Assembly (NCBI GenBank): GCA_016712315.1
Contig: JADJRG010000029.1
Span: 248,001 to 312,000 of the forward strand
Direction of reading: 5' to 3'
Length of the DNA stretch: 64,000 nucleotides
Source: Nannocystis sp.
Lineage (GTDB): Bacteria; Myxococcota_A; Polyangia; Nannocystales; Nannocystaceae
Below are positions 10,207 through 18,560 of the stretch, piece by piece. A model generated the notes under the pieces. It worked only from the letters and a program-made list of their open reading frames with translations. It searched no databases and was not told the origin of the DNA. The translations under genes were made by a program, and so were the position numbers. Position 1 is the first letter of the stretch. Each line of letters begins with the position of its first letter.

Positions 10207-10758
10207 ATGACCACGCTCACTGCCCTCAGCGAAGCCCAGATCCGCGAGATCGAGGCGGCTCACCCGGAAGGGTTGAGCTCGCAGCAGCTCGTGGCGGTCT
10301 TTGAGGACAACGGCGTTCGCTTCAGCGAGGCGAACCTGCGCCGCTATGTGCAGCTCGGTCTGGTCCCGCGTTCGCGACGGGTCGGCACGAAAGGGAAGCA
10401 CCTCGGCTCCCATGGGGTCTACCCGACCCGCTCCGTCCGCCGGATCAACGCCATCAAGAAGCTGATGGCCGAGCGCTACACGATCGAGGAGATCCAGGCG
10501 AAGTTCCTGACCTTCAAGGACAGCATTGAGACCCTCGAAGAGGCGCTTGATGAGCTGCTCCGCGTCTTCCAGGAGAAGATCGACGTCGAGCCGCCGTCGC
10601 CGCGTCGCGATCACCTCCACAGCGAGATCCGGACGATCCATGGGACCGCCCGTGATCTGCTGACCGGGATCTATCGGATCGAGAAGATGTTGATGTCGGC
10701 CCAGGCTGTCCACCGCCCGCGCGGTGGCGGCGCTGCGAGCCCGACCGAGCTCCTCTGA
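10207..10758 (+). CDS. MerR-like transcriptional regulator
   Basis: Predicted DNA-binding regulator of 183 residues from ATG 10207. After about 25 residues there is a MerR-type winged helix: [20 protein letters not shown], then a [20 protein letters not shown] wing/helix and [10 protein letters not shown]. The C-terminal half is a long amphipathic helix suited to dimerisation. There are no cysteines, so a metal-sensing mode is unlikely. No Shine-Dalgarno sequence is visible; an upstream in-frame GTG at 10123 would add 28 residues without similarity. It precedes the sigma-region-4 protein by 119 bases, and the two may form a regulatory pair. Repeats upstream (10055-10103) are candidate operators. 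Confidence 0.75.
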   Translation: MTTLTALSEAQIREIEAAHPEGLSSQQLVAVFEDNGVRFSEANLRRYVQLGLVPRSRRVGTKGKHLGSHGVYPTRSVRRINAIKKLMAERYTIEEIQAKFLTFKDSIETLEEALDELLRVFQEKIDVEPPSPRRDHLHSEIRTIHGTARDLLTGIYRIEKMLMSAQAVHRPRGGGAASPTELL

Positions 10759-10877
10759 GCTCACGTTGCCCCGCTAGAACTTGCCGTAGAGATCTGCCTC
10801 CGTCGGGCGCCAGGGCCCGACACAACAACCTCATTGCGCCACAAAGGGCCAGCCACGTGGCCCTGTCAGGGAGTCTC

Positions 10878-11399
10878 ATGCTCAGCGACCACGAAAACAC
10901 CGAACTTGACGAGAACGACGCCGATGCCGACATCGAGGCTGAGGTCGAGACCGAGATCGACGATCCTGCGGGCGATCCCCGGCCGATCCTCCGGCGCGCT
11001 CGCGCGAAGACTATCGCCATGAAGCGCCTCACGAAGGAGGAGCTGAGGATCGGCGCGCTGCTCTACCCAGAGCGCTCCTACTGGCGCCCCTCGACTCGGG
11101 CGGAGTGCGGCAATGTCTCGCGCCCCTGCCCGTACGTGAGCTGCAAGTACCACCTCTACATCGATGTCAACCCGACCACGGGGAGCATCAAGATCAACTT
11201 CCCCGATCTCGAGGTCTGGGAGCTCTCGCACTCATGCGCGCTCGACGTCGCGAACCAAGGCGGGATCACCCTCGAGGAGGTGGGAGAGATCTTGAACCTC
11301 ACACGCGAGCGGATCAGGCAGGTCGAGGTCCGCGGCCTGATGAAGCTGCGCGACGCAGGCGGCGAAGACATGCTGAGCTACCTCTCGAGCTGTGAGTGA
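10878..11399 (+). CDS. Solitary sigma70-region-4-like DNA-binding protein with conserved cysteines
   Basis: A 173-residue protein preceded by AGGGAG. Residues 1-45 are strongly acidic, followed by a basic patch ([13 protein letters not shown]). The middle carries [21 protein letters not shown], with three closely spaced cysteines plus a later HSCALD, which could bind metal. The C-terminus (about 130-165) is nearly the helix-turn-helix of primary sigma factors: [20 protein letters not shown], then LMKLRD. No sigma region 2 is present, so it is not a complete sigma factor. It may act as a regulator contacting promoter DNA or RNA polymerase. Its role is inferred from the domain only; similar proteins seem widespread in myxobacteria. 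Confidence 0.75.
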   Translation: MLSDHENTELDENDADADIEAEVETEIDDPAGDPRPILRRARAKTIAMKRLTKEELRIGALLYPERSYWRPSTRAECGNVSRPCPYVSCKYHLYIDVNPTTGSIKINFPDLEVWELSHSCALDVANQGGITLEEVGEILNLTRERIRQVEVRGLMKLRDAGGEDMLSYLSSCE

Positions 11400-11455
11400 G
11401 CCGCGGTCGGATGGGTGGTTGACCCAGCCGTGGCCGTGATGCTACGGGCCCGCCG

Positions 11456-13063
11456 GTGGATTCAACGACGCCCCGAAGCTCGGCTGTCAGGCGCGCGCTG
11501 GTCAGCGTGAGCGACAAGCGAGGCCTCGATCGCCTCGCGCAGATCCTCATCGACGCGCAGGTCGAGGTGCTCTCGACCGGGGGGACCTACGAGGCCCTGA
11601 CGGCGCTCGGGGTCGAGGTGGTGAAGGTGAGCGAATATACCGGGGCGCCGGAGCTCCTCGGAGGGCGGGTGAAGACGCTGCACCCGCGGATCCACGCCGG
11701 GATCCTGGCGCTGCCGACCGCAGAGCACGAGGATGAGCTCCGCCTCCACGGGATCGCGGCGATCGACCTCGTGATCGTCAACCTTTATCCCTTCGTTGAG
11801 GTGATCCGCAGGCCTGGCTGCGGCTTCGACGAAGCGATCGAGAACATCGACATCGGCGGGCCGACGATGCTGCGCGCGGCCGCGAAGAGCTGGCAGAGGG
11901 TGAGCGTCGTCGTCGACCCTGGAGACTATGAACGCCTCGGCGTCGCGCTCCGCGAGCACGGTAATTCGGTCCCAGAGGCGCTGCGGCGGTCGTTCTCACG
12001 CAAAGCCTTCGCGCACACTGCTGCTTACGACGCGGCGATCGCTGCCTATCTGTGCGGTTTTGACGACGAAGGCGCGCCGGTGGACGCGGCTGCGCCTCGC
12101 AGCCAGATCTTCGTGGTCGGTGAGGCGGCGGGGGCGCTTCGATACGGCGAAAACCCCCACCAGCCGGCGCGACTCTACGCCGTCGATGACGGAGAGTCGC
12201 CGAGCCTCGCGGCGGCGATCCAGCGGCAGGGGAAGCCGCTGAGCTACAACAACCTGCTCGACGCGGACGGCGCGCTCTCGCTCGTCCGTGATCTCGTGGC
12301 GCTCGGGCCAGCAGCGGCGATCCTGAAACATGTGTCGCCGTGCGGGGCCGCCGTGGGTGATCGCGCGCGAGGGATCGCGGAGATCTTCGAGCGGGCGCGC
12401 GCCTGCGATCCCGAGAGCGCCTTCGGGGGGATCGTCGCGCTGAGCGAAGAGGTCGATGAGGCGTGCGCGACGGCGCTGGTGAGCGGCTTCCTCGAGGTCG
12501 TGATCGCGCCGTCGTACTCGGCGGGCGCGCTGGCGCTGCTCGCCAAGAAGCCGAACCTGCGGGCGCTCGAGGTGCCGGGGATGTTGGCGCCGAGGCGCGG
12601 CCCGCCGCCGCTGCGGCTGCGTTCGATCGCGGGCGGCTTGCTCGCGCAACGAGAGGACCAGATCGGCGAAGGGGTCGCGGCAGGTCGGGTGGTGACGAAG
12701 CGAGCGCCGACCGCCGCTGAGTCGCTCGATCTCGAGCTGGCGTGGCGCGTGGTGAAGGCGGTGCGCTCGAACGCGATCGTCCTGGCGCGGGGGGGCGCGA
12801 GCGTCGGTATCGGCGGCGGCCAGACCTCACGGGTCGAGGCGGTCCGACAAGCTACCGCGCGAGCTGGCGCGCAGGGGGTAGGCGCGGCGTTGGCTTCCGA
12901 CGCGTTCTTCCCGTTCCGCGACGGCCCAGATCAGGCGGCCGCGGCGGGCGTGACGGCGATCGTACAGCCGGGCGGATCGGTGCGCGACGCGGAGGTGATC
13001 GCGGCGGCCGATGAGCACGGGATCGCGATGATTTTTACGGGTGAGCGGCATTTTCGGCACTGA
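11456..13063 (+). CDS. purH: PurH, AICAR formyltransferase/IMP cyclohydrolase
   Basis: Bifunctional enzyme for the last two steps of IMP synthesis: formyl transfer from 10-formyl-THF to AICAR, then ring closure. The 535 residues (GTG start) match the family length. The N-terminal cyclohydrolase domain shows ALVSVSDKRGLDRLAQIL, STGGT and GGRVKTLHPRIHAGIL. The transformylase domain shows LRYGENPHQPA, KHVSPCGAAVG and the C-terminal SDAFFPFRDG...AAAAGVTAI. purD follows after 12 bases, so they are co-transcribed. Confidence 0.97.
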   Translation: MDSTTPRSSAVRRALVSVSDKRGLDRLAQILIDAQVEVLSTGGTYEALTALGVEVVKVSEYTGAPELLGGRVKTLHPRIHAGILALPTAEHEDELRLHGIAAIDLVIVNLYPFVEVIRRPGCGFDEAIENIDIGGPTMLRAAAKSWQRVSVVVDPGDYERLGVALREHGNSVPEALRRSFSRKAFAHTAAYDAAIAAYLCGFDDEGAPVDAAAPRSQIFVVGEAAGALRYGENPHQPARLYAVDDGESPSLAAAIQRQGKPLSYNNLLDADGALSLVRDLVALGPAAAILKHVSPCGAAVGDRARGIAEIFERARACDPESAFGGIVALSEEVDEACATALVSGFLEVVIAPSYSAGALALLAKKPNLRALEVPGMLAPRRGPPPLRLRSIAGGLLAQREDQIGEGVAAGRVVTKRAPTAAESLDLELAWRVVKAVRSNAIVLARGGASVGIGGGQTSRVEAVRQATARAGAQGVGAALASDAFFPFRDGPDQAAAAGVTAIVQPGGSVRDAEVIAAADEHGIAMIFTGERHFRH

Positions 13064-13075
13064 GTCGGGAGAGCG

Positions 13076-14356
13076 ATGAGCAGTCGTTGCAGTGAGGTGC
13101 GGATCTTGATCGTCGGCAGCGGCGGCCGCGAGCACGCGCTCGCGTATCGCTGCGTGGTCGAGGGGCACCACGTGATCGTCGCGCCTGGGAGCGATGGGAT
13201 CGCTGCGGACGCCCGCTGCGTGGCGGTTCAAACGAGCGAGCACGAGCGGTTGGTCGAGCTGGCGCGCGCGGAGAGGGTCGATCTGGTGGTGATCGGGCCG
13301 GAGCAGCCGCTGGTCGATGGACTCGCAGATCGCCTGCGCGCGGCTGGGGTGCTGACCTTGGGGCCGTCCGCGGCGGCGGCGCGGCTGGAGGGCTCGAAGG
13401 CCGACGCGAAGGCGTTTATGGCGCGGCACGGGATCCCGACGGCCGCCTCGCAGACGGTGTACAGCCTCGCCGATGGCCTCGCGGCGCTCGCGGTGTTCTC
13501 GGCGCCGCCGGTGATCAAGGCGAGCGGCCTCGCGGCGGGCAAGGGCGTGACGGTGCCGGAGAGCTTCGCGGAGGCTGAGGCGGCGCTTCGAGACTGCCTC
13601 GAAGGCCATGTCTTTGGTGAGGCAGGAGCGACGGTGGTGCTCGAGGAGCGGCTCGACGGTGAGGAGGTGTCGTTGTTGGTCTTGACCGACGGCACGCGCG
13701 CGCTGACCTTCGAGCCAGCTCAGGATCATAAGCGACTGCTCGACGGCGACCTCGGCCCGAACACCGGCGGGATGGGGGCCTACGCGCCAGCGCCGCTGCT
13801 CGACTCGATCCGCCGCGAGCGAGCGCTGGTGGATATCGTCGAGCCGACGCTCGCAGGCTTGCGCGCTGAGGGGCGCCCCTTTGTCGGTGTGCTCTTCGTG
13901 GGCTTGATGATCGACGCAGGCGGCGCCGCGCGGGTGATCGAGTACAACTGCCGCCTCGGCGATCCAGAGGCGCAGCCGATCCTCTACGGGGCGCGCGGTG
14001 AGGTGGTCCCTCAGTTGCTCGCCGCGTCGCGAGGGGTCCTGGTCCCGGGGCATTTGGCGGGGCGCGCGGCAGCGACCGTGGTGATGGCGTCTTCTGGTTA
14101 TCCGCGCGCTAGCGGCGCCGCCGCGCCGATCACGGGCCTCGATGCAGCGGCCGCGGCGGAGGATGTCAAGATCTTCCACGCCGGGACGCGCCTGCGCGAC
14201 GGCCAGTGGTGGGCGACGGGCGGGCGGGTCCTCGGGGTCTGCGCGCGGGGTGCTCGGTTGGAGGAGGCGTTGGCGCGCGCGTACTCGGCTTGCGACCAGA
14301 TCTCGTTCACTGGATCTCAAGCGCGCCGGGACATCGGCGTACGCGCCAGAGGCTGA
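13076..14356 (+). CDS. purD: PurD, phosphoribosylamine-glycine ligase
   Basis: ATP-grasp ligase making GAR from phosphoribosylamine and glycine, the second step of purine synthesis. The 426 residues contain the N-terminal ILIVGSGGREHALAYR, ATP-grasp blocks IKASGLAAGKGV and LDGEEVSLLVLTDG, FEPAQDHKRLLDGDLGPNTGGMGAYAP, and EYNCRLGDPEAQPIL. The ATG is preceded by GGGAGAG; the conserved domain starts at about residue 8. Second gene of the purH-purD unit, followed after 53 bases by the DUF1015 gene. Confidence 0.97.
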   Translation: MSSRCSEVRILIVGSGGREHALAYRCVVEGHHVIVAPGSDGIAADARCVAVQTSEHERLVELARAERVDLVVIGPEQPLVDGLADRLRAAGVLTLGPSAAAARLEGSKADAKAFMARHGIPTAASQTVYSLADGLAALAVFSAPPVIKASGLAAGKGVTVPESFAEAEAALRDCLEGHVFGEAGATVVLEERLDGEEVSLLVLTDGTRALTFEPAQDHKRLLDGDLGPNTGGMGAYAPAPLLDSIRRERALVDIVEPTLAGLRAEGRPFVGVLFVGLMIDAGGAARVIEYNCRLGDPEAQPILYGARGEVVPQLLAASRGVLVPGHLAGRAAATVVMASSGYPRASGAAAPITGLDAAAAAEDVKIFHAGTRLRDGQWWATGGRVLGVCARGARLEEALARAYSACDQISFTGSQARRDIGVRARG

Positions 14357-14409
14357 AGCGACAGGCGGGTGGTGGACGCGGCCACGCGGGCACGGTATGA
14401 GGGCAGGCG

Positions 14410-15723
14410 ATGGCGCTGATCCGTCCGTTTCGCGGTCTTCGTTACGATCTCTCTCGGTCAGGCGCTGCGGAGAGGCTGCTCGCGCCCCCCTACGATGTGA
14501 TCGACGCGGACGGGCGCGCGGAGCTGGCGGCGCGCTCGCCGGACAATTGCGTGCACGTGATCTTGCCGGAGGGCGATGGCGACGCGAAGTACAGCCGCGG
14601 CGCGGCGTTGTTCGAGGCGATGCGCGCGCGTGGGTCGATCGCCCAGGACGACGAGCCGGCGCTCTACGTGTACCACCAGACGTTCACCGCTGAAGGGCAG
14701 ACCTATACGCGCAAGGGCTTCGTCTGTTTGATCGAGCTGACGCGCTTCGGTGAGGGGCCTGTGCTGCCGCACGAGCGTACGCTCTCGGGGCCGAAGGAGG
14801 ACCGACTCAAGCTGATGCGCGCCTGCGACGCGCACCTAGAGCTGGTCTTCGGGCTCTTTGCAGATCCGGCCCGTCGCTGGGAGGCGGCGGTCGCGGACGG
14901 TCTCGGCGCGCCGGTGTTGGACGCGGACTTCGACGGGGCGCACCATCGGCTCTTCCGCGTGACGGATCCCGCGGCAGTCGCGGCGGTCGCGGCGATCCTC
15001 GCGGATCGCTCGATCTATATCGCCGACGGGCATCATCGCTACGAGACGATGTGTAGCTTCCGCGCGGAGCTCGAGGCCGCCGGGCGAGGCGAAGACGGTC
15101 GCTTCGGCATGATCTACCTGTCGAACCTCGATGACCCGGGGTTGGTGGTGCTGCCGACGCATCGTCTGGTCCATTCGGTGCCGACCTTCGATCTCGAGGT
15201 GGCGTTGGCGGGGCTCGCGGGGATCTTTGAGCGGGTCGATCTGCCGCTGCCGGAGGACGCGATCGGGCTGCGTGATCACCTACGCGCCGCGGGCGAACGG
15301 GGGGTCAGCTTCGGGCTCGCCTCTCCTGGCGCGGGTGTCATGATACTCCTGACCTTAAGGGCAGGAGTAGATCCGGCCGCGATCGGCCTCGGCCACCTGC
15401 CCGAGGCGCTCCAGCGCTTGGATGTGGTGCTGCTGCACGAGCTGATCCTCGAGCGCTCGCTCGGCATCACGCGCGAGGCGCAGTCATCTTTGACCAACCT
15501 TCGCTACTACAAGTCGACGGAGAAGGCGCTCGCGGTCGCGCGTGACCCCGCGAGCGACGTACAGCTCGTCTGCTTCATGAACGCGACGCCCGTCAGCGAC
15601 GTGCGGGCGGTCTGTGACAGCGGCGAGGTGATGCCGCAGAAGAGCACCTTCTTCTACCCGAAGATCCCGACGGGGCTGGTCTTCCACTCGCTCGTCGGCG
15701 CGGGTGAGCGGAGCGGGTGCTGA
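14410..15723 (+). CDS. DUF1015 family protein
   Basis: Conserved protein of 437 residues whose biochemical function I cannot assign with confidence. DUF1015 hallmarks are the N-terminal IRPFRGLRYDL, LLAPPYDVID, VLPHERTLSGPKEDRLKLMR and the central IADGHHRYETMCSFR. No signal peptide or membrane segment. A Shine-Dalgarno-like GAGGGCAGG precedes the ATG. The 3' end overlaps hisZ by 7 bases, placing it inside a purH-purD-DUF1015-hisZ-purA block, which suggests a link to nucleotide or amino-acid metabolism. DUF1015 shares a ParB-like fold with some serine-kinase-type enzymes, but that activity is not shown here. Confidence 0.88.
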   Translation: MALIRPFRGLRYDLSRSGAAERLLAPPYDVIDADGRAELAARSPDNCVHVILPEGDGDAKYSRGAALFEAMRARGSIAQDDEPALYVYHQTFTAEGQTYTRKGFVCLIELTRFGEGPVLPHERTLSGPKEDRLKLMRACDAHLELVFGLFADPARRWEAAVADGLGAPVLDADFDGAHHRLFRVTDPAAVAAVAAILADRSIYIADGHHRYETMCSFRAELEAAGRGEDGRFGMIYLSNLDDPGLVVLPTHRLVHSVPTFDLEVALAGLAGIFERVDLPLPEDAIGLRDHLRAAGERGVSFGLASPGAGVMILLTLRAGVDPAAIGLGHLPEALQRLDVVLLHELILERSLGITREAQSSLTNLRYYKSTEKALAVARDPASDVQLVCFMNATPVSDVRAVCDSGEVMPQKSTFFYPKIPTGLVFHSLVGAGERSGC

Positions 15724-17018
15724 TCTCGACGGTCGGGCGCCGCGGCTTCGCTCCGCTCCCCCCTGGCGCTCGCGATCTCTTGCCGTCGGCGTTGCGACGG
15801 CGGCGGGCGCTGACGGAGCGTCTGCTCGCGATCTTCGGCGGCTGGGGCTACGAGGCTGTCGCGACGCCGTCGGTGGAGTACTTCGAGGTTTTTGGCCGAG
15901 GCCTGAGCGAGCGTGAGCGTGGGCGCTGCGTTCGATTCATCAGCCCAGGGAGCGGCGAGCTCGTGACGTTGCGAGCTGACGTGACCCCGCAGATCGCTCG
16001 GCTCGCGGGGCAACGCTTGGGAGAGCGCCTTCGCGGGGGTGAGAGCCTTCGGCTCGCCTACGCCGCGGACGTGGTGCGCCTACCCGAAGGACCGCGCGCG
16101 GCGGCCGAGCATCACCAGGTCGGCGTCGAGTTGATCGGTGACGGTTCCCCAGCAGCCGACGCGGAGCTGCTTGAGCTCGCCCACTCGGTATTGATCGATC
16201 TCGGTGTGACCGGGGCTCGCTTCGATCTCGCGCACGTGGGGATCGCGAGGGCGCTGCTCGACGCGCTCGAGCTCGCGCCGGAGGATCGCGACGATCTGGT
16301 CGCTCGACTTGGACGCAAAGACGCAGGCGCCGTCGCGTCGTTGTTGGATGATGTGGCGGCAGAGCCGCGGCTGCGCGCCGCCGTGCTCGCGCTGATCGAG
16401 CTTTACGGATCGCCTGATGTGCTCACTTCGGCGCGGGAGCGGCTGCCGCTCCCCTCGGTGCATGCCGCGATCGACGAGCTCATCGGTGTGATCGAGCAGG
16501 TCCGTGAGAACGCACCTGCGGTCGCGGCGGCGCTCTCGGTCGATCTTGGAGAGGTCCGTGGGTTTGACTACTACTCGGGCCTCCGTGTTCGGGTGTGGTT
16601 GCCTGGCTCGCCGCAGCCTGTCGTGCTGGGTGGCCGCTACGACCACTTGGTCGGTCACTACGGCGTGGACGCGCCAGCGACGGGCTTCGCGATCGAGCTC
16701 GACGCGCTGGACGCGGCGCTCTCGGCCGGCCTTTCGGAGGATGAGCGCGGCTGTGAGATCGGTCTGCTCGTGGCGGTCGACCCCGGCGCTGGCGCTGCGG
16801 CGGGCGCGCTCGCGGCGCGGCTCGCAGAGGATGCCCGCGGGTCAGGCGAGCCTGTGCGTGTGGCGGCGGCGTTGCCGTTCGCGTCCGCGAAACGAGTCGC
16901 GGTTCGCACGGGGGCCCAGAGGATCATCCAAGTCACTGTTGACGATGGCCGCCCGCGATGCGCTTCATGGCGGCGCGCAGAGGCTGGGCGATGGCAGCCA
17001 GAGAGCGAGGTCCGATGA
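15717..17018 (+). CDS. hisZ: HisZ-like ATP phosphoribosyltransferase regulatory subunit
   Basis: Histidyl-tRNA-synthetase paralogue that pairs with the short form of HisG to catalyse and regulate the first step of histidine synthesis. The 433 residues keep the class II fold: PPGARDLLPSALRRRRAL, motif-2-like LRADVTPQIARLAG, EHHQVGVELIG, and late GFDYYSGL and VLGGRYDHLVG...PATGFAIEL. The lack of a clear tRNA-synthetase anticodon domain and the wording of motif 2 favour HisZ over HisS. The GTG start overlaps the DUF1015 stop, and the TGA overlaps the purA ATG (ATGA). A hisZ-purA pairing is known in other Proteobacteria. Confidence 0.88.
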   Translation: MLISTVGRRGFAPLPPGARDLLPSALRRRRALTERLLAIFGGWGYEAVATPSVEYFEVFGRGLSERERGRCVRFISPGSGELVTLRADVTPQIARLAGQRLGERLRGGESLRLAYAADVVRLPEGPRAAAEHHQVGVELIGDGSPAADAELLELAHSVLIDLGVTGARFDLAHVGIARALLDALELAPEDRDDLVARLGRKDAGAVASLLDDVAAEPRLRAAVLALIELYGSPDVLTSARERLPLPSVHAAIDELIGVIEQVRENAPAVAAALSVDLGEVRGFDYYSGLRVRVWLPGSPQPVVLGGRYDHLVGHYGVDAPATGFAIELDALDAALSAGLSEDERGCEIGLLVAVDPGAGAAAGALAARLAEDARGSGEPVRVAAALPFASAKRVAVRTGAQRIIQVTVDDGRPRCASWRRAEAGRWQPESEVR

Positions 17019-18304
17019 GCACGCTCGTCGTTGTCGGTGCGCAGTGGGGCGATGAAGGCAAGGGCAAGGTCGTTGATGCGTTGGCGAGCCGCGCCGATCT
17101 GGTCGCGCGCTACGCCGGCGGCAACAACGCTGGTCACACGCTGGTCTTGGGCGATCGCAAGATCGTGACCCACCTGATCCCATCGGGCTGCGCCTACCCA
17201 GGTACGCTGTGCGTGTTGGGGGCGGGCATGGTGATCGATCCCGAGGTGTTCCACGCGGAGGTCGCGGCCCTCCAGCGCGGCGGCATGCTGCAGCAGGGAG
17301 AGCTGCGCGTGTCTCTCGATGCCCACGTGATCTTCTCCTTCCACCGCCGGCTCGACGGGCTGCGGGAAGATCTCGGGCGAGGCTCGGCGAAGATCGGTAC
17401 GACTCGGCGCGGCATCGGGCCCGCGTATGAGGCGAAGGCAGGTCGGCGAGGGATCCGCGTGCGGGATCTGTTTCAGCCTGCGCGGGTCAGCGCGTTGCTC
17501 GAGCTCAACCGCGATCGCCTCGATCCGGAGCTGATCAGCCTTGGAGGCCCGTCGGCGGGCGTCGATGTCGCGGCTGAGGCGGCGCGAGCGGCTGGCTGGG
17601 CGCAGTCGCTGCGCCCCCTGGCTTGTGATGTCGGCGCGTTGGTAGATGACGCGATCCGCTCGGGGCAGCGAGTCCTCATCGAGGGGGCGCAGGGGGCCCT
17701 CCTCGATCTGGATCACGGGACCTATCCCTACGTGACCTCGTCGACCACCCTCGCCGGCGGCGCGTGTGCAGGCCTCGGGATCGGCCCGATGGCGATTAAG
17801 AAAGTTTGGGGGATCACGAAGGCGTACGCGACTCGGGTCGGCGCGGGGCCCTTTCCGAGCCGCGTCGACGGGGAGCTCGGGGATCTCTTGCGCCGCGAGG
17901 GTGGGGAATTTGGGGCGACGACAGGGCGCCCGCGTGACTGCGGTTGGCTCGACCTGCCGGCGCTTCGCTACGCAGCCCGCACGAACGGCCTCAGTGGTCT
18001 TTGCGTCACCAAGCTCGATGTCCTGGCCGCGATGCCCGAGGCGTGGATCTGCGCTGCGTATGAGGGCGGTGTCGCGCCAGGGGCCGACGAGCTCGATCAG
18101 GCCCGCCCGGTCCTCGAGCGTCTCCGCGATTGGGGAGATCCGCGGCTCGTCGAGCGGGTGAAGTTGGCGCGTCGCCTAGTGGATCTGCCGCCGCCCGTGC
18201 GAGACTATCTTGATCGAATCGTCGAGTTCACCGGCGTCCCACTCGCGCTGGTCTCGGTCGGTGCGAGCCGAGAGCAGACCATTTTCTTGGAAGAGGCGTT
18301 CTAA
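17015..18304 (+). CDS. purA: PurA, adenylosuccinate synthetase
   Basis: GTP-dependent enzyme converting IMP and aspartate to adenylosuccinate, the first committed step to AMP. The start is ATG 17015 (MSTLVVVGAQWGDEGKGK), which overlaps the hisZ stop by 4 bases; the upstream extension lacks conservation. The 429 residues include the P-loop-like GDEGKGK, GGNNAGHT, IGTTRRGIGPAYEAKAGR, EGAQGALLDLDHGTYPYVT and TGRPRDCGWLD. Last gene of the purine/histidine block. Confidence 0.97.
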   Translation: MSTLVVVGAQWGDEGKGKVVDALASRADLVARYAGGNNAGHTLVLGDRKIVTHLIPSGCAYPGTLCVLGAGMVIDPEVFHAEVAALQRGGMLQQGELRVSLDAHVIFSFHRRLDGLREDLGRGSAKIGTTRRGIGPAYEAKAGRRGIRVRDLFQPARVSALLELNRDRLDPELISLGGPSAGVDVAAEAARAAGWAQSLRPLACDVGALVDDAIRSGQRVLIEGAQGALLDLDHGTYPYVTSSTTLAGGACAGLGIGPMAIKKVWGITKAYATRVGAGPFPSRVDGELGDLLRREGGEFGATTGRPRDCGWLDLPALRYAARTNGLSGLCVTKLDVLAAMPEAWICAAYEGGVAPGADELDQARPVLERLRDWGDPRLVERVKLARRLVDLPPPVRDYLDRIVEFTGVPLALVSVGASREQTIFLEEAF

Positions 18305-18461
18305 GTGGCGATGGCGCGTTTCGCAGGCTCTTTTGGGCGCGCCTCGTCGTGGTCTTCCGTCGGTAGCGCGAAGTTCGCGCGACCGCGTGAAACAGGAGTG
18401 GTTGACCGTCCTCGCGCGCCGCCGGGCGCTGCGCAACAAAGTTCGCTCGCCGCGAGGGTTG

Positions 18462-18490
18462 TTGTACCCACTGGCGGGTTTCTCTATACT
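18462..18490 (+). promoter_or_regulatory. sigma70-type promoter of the gltJ-like gene
   Basis: TTGTAC at 18462-18467, 17-base spacer, TATACT at 18485-18490. This is one of the best -35/-10 pairs in the window and implies a leader of about 65 bases before ATG 18561. Confidence 0.7.
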
Positions 18491-18560
18491 GGCCGCCCCG
18501 CGGACGTGGTGGGATCGATAGGGTTATGCCCGTCGAGGGCGACTCCCAGGAAGCACGCTC

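Noticed and set aside
12827..14320. 497-codon open frame antisense to purD
   Set aside because: Shadow of a certain gene; composition typical of an antisense frame in GC-rich DNA.
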